From JBHHZI01 sp046757965 (GTDB lineage: Bacteria; Acidobacteriota; Polarisedimenticolia; SMYD01), in NCBI GenBank assembly GCA_046757965.1, contig JBHHZI010000001.1, forward strand, positions 26,758-90,757: a stretch of DNA of 64,000 bases, in the 5' to 3' direction. The position numbers were made by a program, and so were the translations under genes. A model generated the notes under the pieces. The model ran no database searches, was not told the DNA's origin, and was given only the letters and a program-made list of their open reading frames with translations. Positions within the stretch are counted from its first letter, which is position 1, and every line of letters begins with the position of its first letter. This document shows, in pieces, positions 34,701 through 43,703 of the stretch.

Positions 34701-37700
34701 ATCTCGACGTGACGGATTCCTCCGGCACACTCACCATCCAGGGCGCCGGCGCCCCCTCGCCCATCATCGAGGCCAGCGGCATCGACCGGGTGTTCGAGAT
34801 CATCGGCGCCAGCCTGACGCTGGAAGGCGTCACCATCACAGGCGGCATGCCGCCGGAAGGCACCAGTCGGGGCGGCGGCATCGGCCATTTCTGTTGCTCG
34901 ACCGGCACCACCACGCTCATCAACAGCGTGGTCACCGGCAACACGGCCTCCTTCTCGGGCGGTGTTGACAACAACAGCCCGAACGGTTCCATCATCGTGC
35001 TGAACAGCACGCTGACAGGGAACAGCTCCGGCTTCGGCAGTGCCATGGCGCTGGCCTTCGGCGCCGTCACCGTGTCCGGCAGCACCATCTCCGGCAACAC
35101 CGGTTCCGCGGCGGTCGTCATCTCTCAGGATACGATCGGCACCATCGACAGCAGCACCATCACCGGCAACGATACCGGCCTGTCGAGTTCCTCGTCCACG
35201 CCGCTGCGCCTGTCCAACACGGTGGTGGCGGGCAACACCACGGATCTGACGGGTTCGTTCAACCTCGCCGGCCACAACCTCATCGGCAACCTCGGCGCAG
35301 CGGTACTCTCTTCCACCACGGTCACCGACCAGATCGGCGGCGAGGATGGGGGCCCCGCCATCGACGCTCTCCTCGGGCCGCTGCAGCTCAACAACGGCCC
35401 CACGCCGAATCATGCCCTGCTCGCCGGCAGTCCCGCGATCGATGCGGGGAACTGTTCCGGTCAGACCACCGACCAGCGAGGGGCTCCTCGCCCGGTGGAC
35501 CTCTCCTCCGTGCCGAACGTGACCGGAGGCGACGGCTGTGATATCGGCGCCATCGAGGACACCGTCGCGCAGACCCTGACCGTCGTCAACGTTCCGGTCC
35601 GCTGGTGCGGGGTCGTCGGTGCGCCGTCGCTGCCGACAACCGCCGCCGCAGCCAATGCCGAGCTTCTCTCCCGCAGCGAGGCGGCGACGTCGAACGTCCT
35701 GGCTCCCGTTGCCTCGATCCGGGTGCGCTCGGGAGCCACGGCGACCTTCCCCAGTTTTCCGCTGCTGACCGACCCGGACACCACCATCGGCAATCCCGGC
35801 GATGTTGTCGTCGACCCGGCGGCACGCAATTACGACGAAGTCCTGCAGCTCTTCACCAGTTGCCGGACAGCCTGGGAGCAGGGAGACCCCTCGGTGGTCG
35901 GGATCACGGCCGTCCAGATCAACCAGTTCGTCGACCCGGCCAGGAACGCACTGGGGCTGCTCGGAGTCGGCGGTCGAGCCGAGCCCCTCAACGCCCCCCA
36001 GCAGGCCGTCGCCGGCCGTGTGATGATAGTGGACCCGCAACACCTGGTCGGACTCACACCCGCCGATTCCATCGAGCGGATCCTGGCCCACGAGTTCGGT
36101 CACGCCCTGTCCCTTCCCCACGGCAACGGGATGGACGATGACCTCAATGGCGTTCTTGACGACAACGACGACCGGTTCCTCGGCCTGCCGCGATTCGACG
36201 GGCCGAACCTGATGCACTACCGGACGGGATCCCAGCTCACCGATCTCCAGATCGGTCAGGCACGCCTGCACGCTGTCTCGACGATCCCCGACACGACGCT
36301 GTCGTCGAGCCTCGCGGTGGATGCCGACGACGTGCCGATCGATGAGGGCTTCATCGACATCCTCGACTTTGGCTTCATCGATATTCTCGATTTCGGCTTC
36401 ATCGACATCCTCGACTTCGGCTTCATCGACATCCTCGACTTCGCCATGAACGAGACTCTCGATTTCGGCTTCGTCGATATCCTCGACTTTGGCATGTCCA
36501 TCGGGACGGAAGCCCCGGACGAGACGACCCTGTTCACCTCCACCGGGGGCCTCCTGTGGCCACAGCCGATCCGGGTGGACTCGTCGTACTACTTCTACCT
36601 GGACCTCGACATGAATCCGGCCACGGGCGGCACGCCGTCCGATTTCGGCTTTCCTGGAGCCGGCGTGGCCGCCCAGACCGGCGTCGATCTCATCGCTCAG
36701 GTCGATGTGACGGCAACCGGCCAGACCCTGACCGTCCACCAGTTTGTCGATTCGACCACCGGCTTCGTCGTCGTGCCGAACCCGGTGGCGGAACCGACCC
36801 GGGTGGAGAACGTGAGCGTCGGCCTGTTCCAGAGAACCGGCGGCGCGGCCGCCGAGACCGACGACCAGGCCATCGGCATCAACGTGCGGGCCCAGATCAA
36901 GAACAGTGTCCTGGAAGGAGCCGGCTGGACGGTCGGCGATCCGCTGACGCTCGAGACCCTCTCGACCGTGACCTGTTCAGGCATCCTGCCGGCCGGTTTC
37001 ACCATTGATTGCCAGTGCATGGACTGTGCTGTCTGTCCGGATTTTCCGGGCTGTGCGGCCACCGGGACGCCCGACACCATCGATCCGGTCGTCGTCACCG
37101 ACTGCGTCAACGCGGACCTCGACTTCACCCCCCCGCTGCTCCCGGCCTGCTTGGCCACCCCCGGGGAGATCGTCCCCGGAGGCAGCACCGTGGTCACCGC
37201 GAGCCATTTCCCGGCCGGCGCGGGCAACGTCGAGGTCCTGATCGGCTCCACCGTGCTGGGCAGTTCGCCGGTCGATGGGAGCGGGGATGCCGTCATCCCG
37301 GTCACCATTCCCTCCGGCACCACCGGTGGCCCGCTCGTCCTGACGACACGCATCCCCGGCCTCGCCACGGAGGCCACATGCGGCGTGCAGGTCAGTTCTC
37401 AGACGTCGGTCTGCGCGCCGGACCTCCAGGCGCCGTCGGTCAGTGTGACTGACAGCCTCATCGTGGCCGAGCAGACCACCTGTGGCGGCACGCCGGTCGA
37501 CGTGCTCACCGCCAGCGGCTTCAGTGCGGATGATCTGTGCGATGGCTCACCGGCTGTCGCACTCTCGGATGCCGGACCCTATCCACTCGGCGACACCGTG
37601 GTCACCATCACCGCAACGGATGCGACCGGCAACAGCGCCGCCATCGACGTCACGGTGCGCATCGAGGACACGACGCCACCCGCGCTGTCGGTGCCGGCAC

Positions 37701-38308
37701 CGCTGGTCGTCACCTCCACACAGCTCACGGTCGATGGCATCGGATGCGCGAAGATCGACAATCCGGCCATCTCCGCCTGGCTGGCCGGGGCCAGTGCCAC
37801 CGACGTCTGTGCCACCGGCACGGCCATCGCGCACGATGCACCGGACACCTTCCCGGTGAACACGACCACGGTGACGTTCACGGCCACCGACCCGTCGGGC
37901 AACATGACACAGGCCACGTCGGACGTGCAGGTGGTGTACGAGTTCAGCGGGTTCGGCAAACCGCTGATGTCGGACGGCTCGGCCTCGGTCAAGCAGGGCA
38001 AGAAGGGTCGCACGATACCCGTGAAGTTCGCCCTGAGCTGCGGCGGCACACCCGTCGCCACCGCTGTGGCGAGCATCGGAGTGTTCCAGATATCGAACGC
38101 GGACACCGGCACCGTCGACACCACGGATCTGACGGAGGACTCGGGCACTGCCAATGATGGCGGGAATCTCTTCCGTTTCGACCCGAACAATCAGCAGTAC
38201 ATCTTCAACCTCTCCACCACGGGGTTCGCGGCACCGGCCACCTACCGGATCGTGGTGGGTCTTGACGATGGAACGGAGAAGACGGTGGAGTTCTCGCTGC
38301 GGCCCTGA
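31745..38308 (+). CDS. Giant secreted multidomain protein: FG-GAP, beta-helix, metzincin-like, octapeptide repeats, PxKD
   Basis: The ATG at 31745 follows GGGGGG; 2187 aa. A signal peptide (MKKSLYLCVFLASGVIATAA) leads into about 16 FG-GAP/VCBS-like repeats (to about 760) with calcium-type DLDGDGDLD loops and WYEN strands. A junction domain (about 770-930) precedes a CSLREA-type beta-helix (SLREAVQDANSRPGPDLILLG, about 945-1270). A metzincin-like zinc site follows: HEFGHALSLPH near 1450, with a Met-turn-like NLMHY about 40 residues later. Six octapeptides (36347-36490) come next, then a beta domain, two HYR-like modules (about 1900-2070) and a C-terminal PxKD-type domain (GRTIPVKFALSCGGTP). 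It probably acts outside the cell in adhesion, matrix or degradation, stabilised by calcium. Open frames antisense to it are not credible genes. Confidence 0.85.
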   Translation: MKKSLYLCVFLASGVIATAAEIPFYDARAIARGLTDPSKIFLADLDGDGRADLLSASFGDEIVAWSRNLGKDSAGQTLFGSRQTIAAAPAVFSPTGVLAIDVDGDGDLDVLSSSFADAKIAWYENLGTGNFGDPATNQKVISTGAIGAFAVSAADIDGDGDVDVLSASQSDSRIVWYENSGAPAAPGEWTFHDVSTAAMAARQVIAADLDADGDLDLLSASVFGNPIAWYENLGGGVFGDAATNQRVISSTVLSGRAAVAGDVDGDGDLDPISASCVDNTVAWYENSGSTTTGIWNQRVVSSTAACPESVFAADLDQDGDIDILSASSGGTLNWFENVNGLGMFATARPLASAFGGIDARAGDMDGDGDLDVVGATALTGEIAWFENRTIHGNSTFAPASIIDSAVDVTAVVAADLDRDGSPDAVAGSGADGSLAWWHNDEQGLFSQIARDISLNSPGTEAIVAADLDGDGDLDVASATTSSGSRLAWHRNLGAGDFGADSIIDASGVNYRTIDSGDIDGDGDLDLLAGGNFNEGSTPGVLTWLENTDGNGTFSARPNIPTGIVESIASVHLADLDGDGDLDIITGGVTSALGSVDWFANDGAGNFSPAAGIDTTSDPIASVTTTDVDGDGDRDVVAGRSFAVSWYENVDGHAGAFGPARSITASVKSVRSVFAADVDRDGDADVLAASSDDNLLSWYENLNGAGNFGPQQTVDADSVGARSIVTADIDSDGDLDVLSASPLGLALAWSENRGGQYSFSGSDLAPARAPSGQVIPLLSLTATLHARPGDSPGEVTSLALLFEQAPGVPLTTEEANGLIDALRVYRDTGSGMFEAGDDLVVTTVQTLALGGGVQTVLFGDGDALARLAAPATFFVVAELSHASFDLIPDHFRVTHLAPSSVVEDFRTDLPLAPATLASITSTITTAFQPLVVTTTADRVDDADGVSSLREAVQDANSRPGPDLILLGPGTYTLSIAGAGENAAASGDLDVTDSSGTLTIQGAGAPSPIIEASGIDRVFEIIGASLTLEGVTITGGMPPEGTSRGGGIGHFCCSTGTTTLINSVVTGNTASFSGGVDNNSPNGSIIVLNSTLTGNSSGFGSAMALAFGAVTVSGSTISGNTGSAAVVISQDTIGTIDSSTITGNDTGLSSSSSTPLRLSNTVVAGNTTDLTGSFNLAGHNLIGNLGAAVLSSTTVTDQIGGEDGGPAIDALLGPLQLNNGPTPNHALLAGSPAIDAGNCSGQTTDQRGAPRPVDLSSVPNVTGGDGCDIGAIEDTVAQTLTVVNVPVRWCGVVGAPSLPTTAAAANAELLSRSEAATSNVLAPVASIRVRSGATATFPSFPLLTDPDTTIGNPGDVVVDPAARNYDEVLQLFTSCRTAWEQGDPSVVGITAVQINQFVDPARNALGLLGVGGRAEPLNAPQQAVAGRVMIVDPQHLVGLTPADSIERILAHEFGHALSLPHGNGMDDDLNGVLDDNDDRFLGLPRFDGPNLMHYRTGSQLTDLQIGQARLHAVSTIPDTTLSSSLAVDADDVPIDEGFIDILDFGFIDILDFGFIDILDFGFIDILDFAMNETLDFGFVDILDFGMSIGTEAPDETTLFTSTGGLLWPQPIRVDSSYYFYLDLDMNPATGGTPSDFGFPGAGVAAQTGVDLIAQVDVTATGQTLTVHQFVDSTTGFVVVPNPVAEPTRVENVSVGLFQRTGGAAAETDDQAIGINVRAQIKNSVLEGAGWTVGDPLTLETLSTVTCSGILPAGFTIDCQCMDCAVCPDFPGCAATGTPDTIDPVVVTDCVNADLDFTPPLLPACLATPGEIVPGGSTVVTASHFPAGAGNVEVLIGSTVLGSSPVDGSGDAVIPVTIPSGTTGGPLVLTTRIPGLATEATCGVQVSSQTSVCAPDLQAPSVSVTDSLIVAEQTTCGGTPVDVLTASGFSADDLCDGSPAVALSDAGPYPLGDTVVTITATDATGNSAAIDVTVRIEDTTPPALSVPAPLVVTSTQLTVDGIGCAKIDNPAISAWLAGASATDVCATGTAIAHDAPDTFPVNTTTVTFTATDPSGNMTQATSDVQVVYEFSGFGKPLMSDGSASVKQGKKGRTIPVKFALSCGGTPVATAVASIGVFQISNADTGTVDTTDLTEDSGTANDGGNLFRFDPNNQQYIFNLSTTGFAAPATYRIVVGLDDGTEKTVEFSLRP
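36347..36490 (+). repeat. Six tandem 24-bp units encoding GFIDILDF-type octapeptides
   Basis: Six consecutive in-frame 24-base units inside the giant gene: four exact GFIDILDF, one AMNETLDF and one GFVDILDF. The units differ at synonymous third positions (GACATCCTCGACTTT versus GATATTCTCGATTTC), so the peptide rather than the DNA is conserved. Alternating hydrophobic and Asp residues suggest short beta-strands or a calcium-binding or aggregation-prone ladder between the protease-like domain and the next beta domain. Confidence 0.9.
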
Positions 38309-38403
38309 CGGAGTATGATGACGGTCCCGGTGGGAAGCGGGAAAGCGTTGATCGGCACCGCGCCTTTCGAGACGGACGATGGTCTTTTGCGTGGGGGGCA
38401 CGC

Positions 38404-41016
38404 GTGACGCAAGACGACACCCGGAACACGCCGCGGCCATCCACACCCGCCGGTTCCAGTCATGATGACGCGGCGTCGTCCGGTGACCCGACGAGGGGAC
38501 CCGGTCGCGGCGACGGTCAAGATCCCATCCGGTCGGCCGGGGACAAGGCGATGGGGATTCCCGCTCCCGGCGGTCCGGACGCTGCTGAGCCAGACCCCTC
38601 CAGCCAGCGCCGCGAACTCGAGGACCAGGAGACCGTCCTGCGCACGCAGCGCTCCGTGTCGGCGGGAAACACGCCGGCAGGCGTGGCGGGCCCGGAGGAC
38701 GAGGAGACCTTGCTGGCCATTTCGCCGCCGGCCGGCCAGGCCCCGAGGTCAACGGGCGACCTCGAGGCCGGCCATGTGATCGGCCGCTACCACCTGCTCC
38801 AGAAGATCGGCGAGGGGGGAATGGGCGATGTCTGGGAGGCCGACCAACACGAACCGGTCCGCCGCCGGGTCGCCTTGAAGCTCATCAAGCAGGGCATGGA
38901 TACCCGGCAGGTCGTGGCGCGCTTCGAGAGCGAACGGCAGGCCCTGGCCGTGATGGACCATCCCTTCATCGCCCAGGTGTTCGATGCCGGCAGCACCGAC
39001 AGGGGCCGCCCGTACTTCGTGATGGAGTACGTGAAGGGAGTGCCGATCTCCGAGTACTGCGACCGCCGACGACTGGACACACGCGCCCGCCTGGCCCTGT
39101 TCATGCAGGTCTGCGAGGGTGTCCAGCACGCGCATCACAAGGCGATCATTCACCGGGATCTGAAGCCGTCGAACATCCTGATCGCCCTGCACGGTGACAA
39201 GGCGACCCCGAAGATCATCGACTTCGGCGTGGCCAAGGCCACATCCAGGCCGCTGACCGACAGCACCATGTTCACGGAGCTGGGCCAGTTCATCGGCACT
39301 CCCGAGTACATGAGCCCGGAGCAGGCGGAGATGGGCGGTCAGGACATCGATACCCGCACCGATGTCTACGCCCTCGGGGCCATCCTCTATGAACTCCTGG
39401 TCGGGGCACTGCCGTTCGACGCCGGGCCACTGCGTCGCGCCGGGCTGGACGAGATCCGGCGTCACATCATCGACGTGGACCCGCCGACTCCCAGTGCCCG
39501 TTTTCCCACCCTCGGAGGCGAGGCCGCCGCCACGTCCGCCCGCAACCGATCCACCGACGTCTCGACACTGAGACGCCAGCTCCGCGGCGATCTGGACTGG
39601 ATCGTCATGAAGGCGATGGAGAAGGACCGGTCGCGTCGTTATGGGTCGCCCATGGAACTGGCGGCCGACATCGGGCGCTATCTGGCCTCGGAGCCGATCG
39701 CCGCCCGCCCACCAAGCACCACCTACCGGATGCAGAAATTCGTGCGCCGCCACACCGGCGCCGTCGCGGCTGCCGGCACCCTGGCGAGTCTCCTGGTGGC
39801 GTTCGCCGTCGTCATGGCCGTCCAGGCGGGTCGGATCGCGGCAGAGCGGGACCGCGCCAACCAGGAGGCGGCAGCCGCCACCCGGGTCTCGAGTTTTCTC
39901 ACCGGCCTGTTCAGGGTCTCCGACCCCGGCGAGGCGCGTGGCAACAGCATCACAGCTCGCGAGATCCTCGACCAGGGAGCAGACAGCATTCACAAGACGC
40001 TCGCCGACCAGCCGGCCATCCAGGCTCGCCTCATGGACACCATGGGTGAGGTGTACCGCAACCTGGGACTGTACGCTCCCGCCACGCCACTGCTGAGTGA
40101 CGCGCTTCAGACACGGCGTCATCTTCTGGGCGATGACCACCCGGACGTTCTGCGCTCGATGCAGCAGCTCGGCATCCTCTACTACCAGCAGGGACGCTTT
40201 GACGAGGCAGAGCCACTCCTGGCCGACGCCCTGGCCAAGCGACGCCGGGTTCTTGGCCCGGAGGATCCCGACACGCTGGACTCCATGAACAGCCTGGCCA
40301 ATCTGTACCTCCGGTCACGCCGCACGGAGGAGGCCGAGCCGCTCTATGTGACGGCCCTGGCCGCCCAGCGGCGCATTCTGGATGATGACGATCCGGCAAC
40401 ACTCAAGACGATGAACAACCTCGCCGCGCTGTACAAGCGGACCAGGCAGTTTGAACTTGCCGAACCGCTGGCTCGTGACGCCCTTGCGTCCCGACGGCGC
40501 GTACTGGGCGACGATCACCCCAGCACGCTCAACGCCCTGCAGAACCTCGCCGTCATCAATACATTCGAGGGCGATTTCGACCAGGCGGAACCACTGTTCG
40601 AGGAAGCGCTGGCCACACGCCGGCGGGTGCTGGGTGAGGAACATCCCGAGACCCTGCTGCAGATGAACAATCTGGCCGAGTTCTACCGGATGGCGGGCAA
40701 GGCCGAACGGGCCGAGCCGCTGCTGGTCTCGGCACTGGCAACCCAGCGGCGGGTTCTGGGCAACGATCACCCCAGCACGTTCGCCATGCTGGACACCCTC
40801 GCCCATGTCTACATGGACGAGAAACGCTTCGACGCCGCCGAACCGCTGTTCCAGGAGGCCCTGGAGGGACGGGCCCGCGTCCTGGGGCCCGCCGACCGAA
40901 GTACCATCGAATCTCTCAACGCCATGATCGCCCTGTGCGATGCGAAGGGCCACGAGAAGATGGCCGGGCATTACCGGGAGCGTCTGGCCCGAGCCATGGC
41001 AGACCGCGAGAGATGA
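38404..41016 (+). CDS. Ser/Thr protein kinase with C-terminal tetratricopeptide repeats
   Basis: A GTG start at 38404 with GGGGGG upstream; 870 aa. A disordered, Pro/Asp-rich N-terminus (1-115) precedes a kinase domain: GEGGMGDVWEADQ loop, VALK lysine, IIHRDLKPSNIL catalytic loop, IIDFGVAKAT, and GTPEYMSPEQAEM. A membrane helix follows (GAVAAAGTLASLLVAFAVVMA, near 460-480). The C-terminal third (about 540-860) is a run of Kinesin-light-chain-like TPRs of 42 residues with recurring RRVLGDDHPSTL and EAEPLLADAL elements. It should phosphorylate cytoplasmic partners on Ser/Thr; the TPR array, predicted beyond the membrane helix, would recruit proteins. It stands alone downstream of the giant protein. 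Confidence 0.95.
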   Translation: MTQDDTRNTPRPSTPAGSSHDDAASSGDPTRGPGRGDGQDPIRSAGDKAMGIPAPGGPDAAEPDPSSQRRELEDQETVLRTQRSVSAGNTPAGVAGPEDEETLLAISPPAGQAPRSTGDLEAGHVIGRYHLLQKIGEGGMGDVWEADQHEPVRRRVALKLIKQGMDTRQVVARFESERQALAVMDHPFIAQVFDAGSTDRGRPYFVMEYVKGVPISEYCDRRRLDTRARLALFMQVCEGVQHAHHKAIIHRDLKPSNILIALHGDKATPKIIDFGVAKATSRPLTDSTMFTELGQFIGTPEYMSPEQAEMGGQDIDTRTDVYALGAILYELLVGALPFDAGPLRRAGLDEIRRHIIDVDPPTPSARFPTLGGEAAATSARNRSTDVSTLRRQLRGDLDWIVMKAMEKDRSRRYGSPMELAADIGRYLASEPIAARPPSTTYRMQKFVRRHTGAVAAAGTLASLLVAFAVVMAVQAGRIAAERDRANQEAAAATRVSSFLTGLFRVSDPGEARGNSITAREILDQGADSIHKTLADQPAIQARLMDTMGEVYRNLGLYAPATPLLSDALQTRRHLLGDDHPDVLRSMQQLGILYYQQGRFDEAEPLLADALAKRRRVLGPEDPDTLDSMNSLANLYLRSRRTEEAEPLYVTALAAQRRILDDDDPATLKTMNNLAALYKRTRQFELAEPLARDALASRRRVLGDDHPSTLNALQNLAVINTFEGDFDQAEPLFEEALATRRRVLGEEHPETLLQMNNLAEFYRMAGKAERAEPLLVSALATQRRVLGNDHPSTFAMLDTLAHVYMDEKRFDAAEPLFQEALEGRARVLGPADRSTIESLNAMIALCDAKGHEKMAGHYRERLARAMADRER

Positions 41017-41121
41017 CTCCTGATGGCCGTGGCAGCGTTTTCTCACCGCGATTGCGCCACCATGTGAGGCGGACAGCTCGAAGAGCCGCCGGCTGACAAC
41101 ACCGCTGATGGCGATGGCCGC

Positions 41122-41628
41122 TCAGTCGGTCCACAGGAGAAGACGCGCTCCGTCAGCTCGGGACGTGTCGAGCACCAGCGCCGGGCCGCGACGCTGCAGG
41201 TCCTCCTCGGAGACGCGCAGATCGAGATGTTGCCAGTCGCCGGACAGGGCGGAGGTCAACGTCCCGAGATTGACACTGCGGGTCATCTTGGCCTTCACGA
41301 ACCAGAACGGAAAATCGATACGGAGAAGACGCCGGCCGGCAGGGTCCCAGCCCAGCAGATGAAGCCGGCGCAGGTCGGCCGGTGTGTCGCGCTCCAGTTC
41401 CCGATGCACGACGGCTGGACCGTCGGCCGGAATCTCCACGTACGGGACGCCTCCTCCAGAGCGGGCGATCGCCTCGGCAAAGACGGCGGCCGCCGCGGAC
41501 TCATCCACCGTGGCGAGGTCGCTCCAGCTCGAGAACATGATCCAGAAGATCCCGACACCGCCCACCGCCATGGCGACGAGACCGACGCCCAGCCGGGCCA
41601 CCCAGCGCCTTGTGCTCCCACCGCTCAT
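41122..41628 (-). CDS. Membrane-anchored hypothetical protein (168 aa)
   Basis: I do not recognise this family. One N-terminal helix (LGVGLVAMAVGGVGIFWIMF, about 13-32) anchors a soluble domain of about 130 residues with a pattern EAIARSGGGVPYVEIPADGPAVVHRELE and a strand-rich C-terminus. Its third-position GC and codon pattern match neighbouring genes, so it looks real. There is no strong Shine-Dalgarno sequence before ATG 41628. It faces the TPR kinase tail to tail and shares a divergent region with the amidohydrolase. Confidence 0.65.
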   Translation of the reverse strand: MSGGSTRRWVARLGVGLVAMAVGGVGIFWIMFSSWSDLATVDESAAAAVFAEAIARSGGGVPYVEIPADGPAVVHRELERDTPADLRRLHLLGWDPAGRRLLRIDFPFWFVKAKMTRSVNLGTLTSALSGDWQHLDLRVSEEDLQRRGPALVLDTSRADGARLLLWTD

Positions 41629-42025
41629 CAGACGACAACATCGTACACCCCGCTCCGCCGGCGTGGAGACAGCCGGCGGGTGACGGGTGAGCAGGCCATC
41701 GCACCGGATGGCGCCACTCCGAACTCTTCCGCCCGGCGAGACAGAGGAACAGGGTCATGGCCCGCGGCCGGGGCCAGCCATCTGGATGATGCCACCGGCG
41801 GCCGCACGCATCACGCCCGGTCCAGAAAACCAACGGCAGGACGCCCCGCTTTCGGATGGAGCGGGGCGAGCCTTGCACCTGTCGACCGGAGGCGGCACTC
41901 TTCGGTTCATCGGCGCCATGATCCCGTGCTATGGTGCGAACGGTCGCAGGTCCTCCCACGCTGGTTCACCACCAGCCGACAGACGACGTGGCCGGATACT
42001 CGGCCCGTCCGGAGATCCAGACATC
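41629..42025. other. Divergent intergenic region, nothing recognised
   Basis: This 397-base stretch lies between the leftward membrane protein and the rightward amidohydrolase. The amidohydrolase frame is open upstream to 41687, but the encoded text is Arg/Pro/Gly-rich without family character, so I regard it as untranslated. No repeat or RNA gene is evident. A TATGGT at 41932-41937 could be a -10 element but lacks a clear -35. Confidence 0.4.
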
Positions 42026-43471
42026 ATGAATCGATTCCGTTTCCTGATCGCGATTCTCGACGCCCGCAGGTTTCTGGTGCTGGGCCTAGGGCTCGGGTTG
42101 TGTGTCGTCGCCGCCTCCGCCGGCCAGGCGGCTGCTGGCATGCCGAACCACCCTCCCGGCCGCGCCGACCCACCCGGCACCAACCTCCCGGCAACCAGCA
42201 CGGCCGGCACCCTGCTGTTCGATGATGTCACGATCCTCGACGGGACCGGCCGGCCGCCGATGCCCCATGCGCATCTCCTGGTCCGCGAGGGCCGGATCGA
42301 GCGACTCGGCCGGACGGCCTGGAAGGTTTCTGGCCAGGTGCGACGGATCGACGGCCACGGAAGGTATCTCATCCCCGGCCTCATCGACGTCCACGTGCAT
42401 GTTGTCGGCGGCTTCGCCGATGAGGATGAGGGCGACACCGGGAAGCAGGCCGGCGTCCGCGCCCTGCACGGCTATCTCTACTCCGGTGTCACGACCATCT
42501 TCGATGCCGGAAACGATCCGGACTACATTTTCGGCCTGCGGGCCGCCGAGCGCGCCGGCGCACTGGTGGCGCCTCACCTGCTGGCGGCCGGGGGCATCGT
42601 CACGGTTCCCGGCGGCCACGGTGGGTTCACCCCGTCGACGCTGATCGAGACCTGGCCTGGCGCCCGCTCGGTTCTCGACGCCGAGATCGCCCTGGCACCG
42701 GACATGGTCAAGTTCACCTACGACGAGCACAACTGGGGAACGCGGCCGCTGATTCCTCTCCTGCCGCTTGACCTCATGCAACATGCCATCGAGTACCTCA
42801 ACGATCACGGTCTACGCACGACGGTCCACACGTCCAACGAGATCCGGGCGCGGGAGGCGATCTTCGCCGGCATCGATACGCTGGCGCACCCTGTCATCCA
42901 GAGCCCGGTCAGCGACGGCTTTGTCGCGCTGATGGCGGCCAAGCAGGTGCCGATGGCCTCCACCCTGACCATCGGCGAGGGTTACAGCCGTCTGGTCGAT
43001 CACCCGGAGTTTCTCGATGCGCCGCTCTATGCGGCGGTGTTCGAACCAGGTGAGATCGCCCGGCTCAAAGGTGAGGTGCGGGATCGGTACGCGGCCCGCG
43101 CCTGGACCACCTGGATGAAGGTGATGACGCCTGTGGCCCAGGAGAACCTGCGCCGCATCGACGCCGCAGGCGGCGTCATCGCCCTCGGGTCGGATCAGTC
43201 CAACGGACCGGCCTCACAGCGCGAGCTGGAGCTACTGGTCCAGGGCGGTATCCCGCCGCTGTCGGCACTGAAGATCGCCACACTCAACAGTGCGGTGTTT
43301 CTCGGGCGGGCCCGCGAGACCGGATCCATCGAGGAGGGCAAGGTCGCCGACCTGGTCCTGCTCTCCGCCAACCCCCTCGACGACATCTCACACCTGCAAT
43401 CGATCGACATGGTCGTGAAGGCCGGCCGGATCATCGACCGGGCCGCACTCGACCTGCCGGTCAATCGTTGA
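42026..43471 (+). CDS. Secreted amidohydrolase family metal-dependent hydrolase
   Basis: 481 aa. A signal peptide (FLVLGLGLGLCVVAASAGQAAA) precedes an imidazolonepropionase/prolidase-like amidohydrolase: a beta-sandwich entry (LLFDDVTILDGTGRP), metal motif YLIPGLIDVHVHVVG with the HxH pair, FTYDEHNWG where a bridging Lys is often found (K before FTYDEH), TTVHTSN, DTLAHPV, and Asp in VIALGSDQSN. The C-terminus is typical (ALKIATLNSAVFLG, GSIEEGKVADLVLL). It likely hydrolyses an amide or peptide bond in the periplasm; the substrate is unknown. The start at 42026 is chosen because the signal peptide begins there; a GGAG lies 11 bases upstream. Confidence 0.9.
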   Translation: MNRFRFLIAILDARRFLVLGLGLGLCVVAASAGQAAAGMPNHPPGRADPPGTNLPATSTAGTLLFDDVTILDGTGRPPMPHAHLLVREGRIERLGRTAWKVSGQVRRIDGHGRYLIPGLIDVHVHVVGGFADEDEGDTGKQAGVRALHGYLYSGVTTIFDAGNDPDYIFGLRAAERAGALVAPHLLAAGGIVTVPGGHGGFTPSTLIETWPGARSVLDAEIALAPDMVKFTYDEHNWGTRPLIPLLPLDLMQHAIEYLNDHGLRTTVHTSNEIRAREAIFAGIDTLAHPVIQSPVSDGFVALMAAKQVPMASTLTIGEGYSRLVDHPEFLDAPLYAAVFEPGEIARLKGEVRDRYAARAWTTWMKVMTPVAQENLRRIDAAGGVIALGSDQSNGPASQRELELLVQGGIPPLSALKIATLNSAVFLGRARETGSIEEGKVADLVLLSANPLDDISHLQSIDMVVKAGRIIDRAALDLPVNR

Positions 43472-43703
43472 CGCTGGCCAGGCTCCAGGCGGGCCGGCTG
43501 GTGACCGGAGAGCCGCACCGACTCCACACGCGGGTTGTCCGTGGCCACGCGTCCTCCGGCGCCAGGGAAGGCCTCGACCTCCCCGTCCCGTCCGGAGCCC
43601 GGATCGGGTTCGATTCCCCGTCCCTTCGAGAACCCGACACTCGTCGAGAATCGATCGGGGCCTGTGCGACCGGTTCGCCACGGCATGATTCACCGACCGC
43701 GTC

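Noticed and set aside
36347..36490. 24-bp repeats as a CRISPR or minisatellite
   Set aside because: No spacers, continuous reading frame, synonymous variation: a protein repeat, not a DNA array.
31244..36739. Very long open frames on the minus strand opposite the giant secreted protein (about 650 and 870 codons)
   Set aside because: They arise from the GC-rich, GAC/GTC-biased codons and repeats of the sense gene; the encoded text is low-complexity without motifs, signal or ribosome site.
42026..43471. Longer amidohydrolase start at 41687
   Set aside because: The extra 113 residues are Arg/Pro/Gly-rich, precede the signal peptide and lack a ribosome site.
43600..43625. GGTTCGATTCC resembling a tRNA T-arm
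   Set aside because: No acceptor, D or anticodon stems can be drawn around it; the pairing partner for the T-stem is poor. Chance match.
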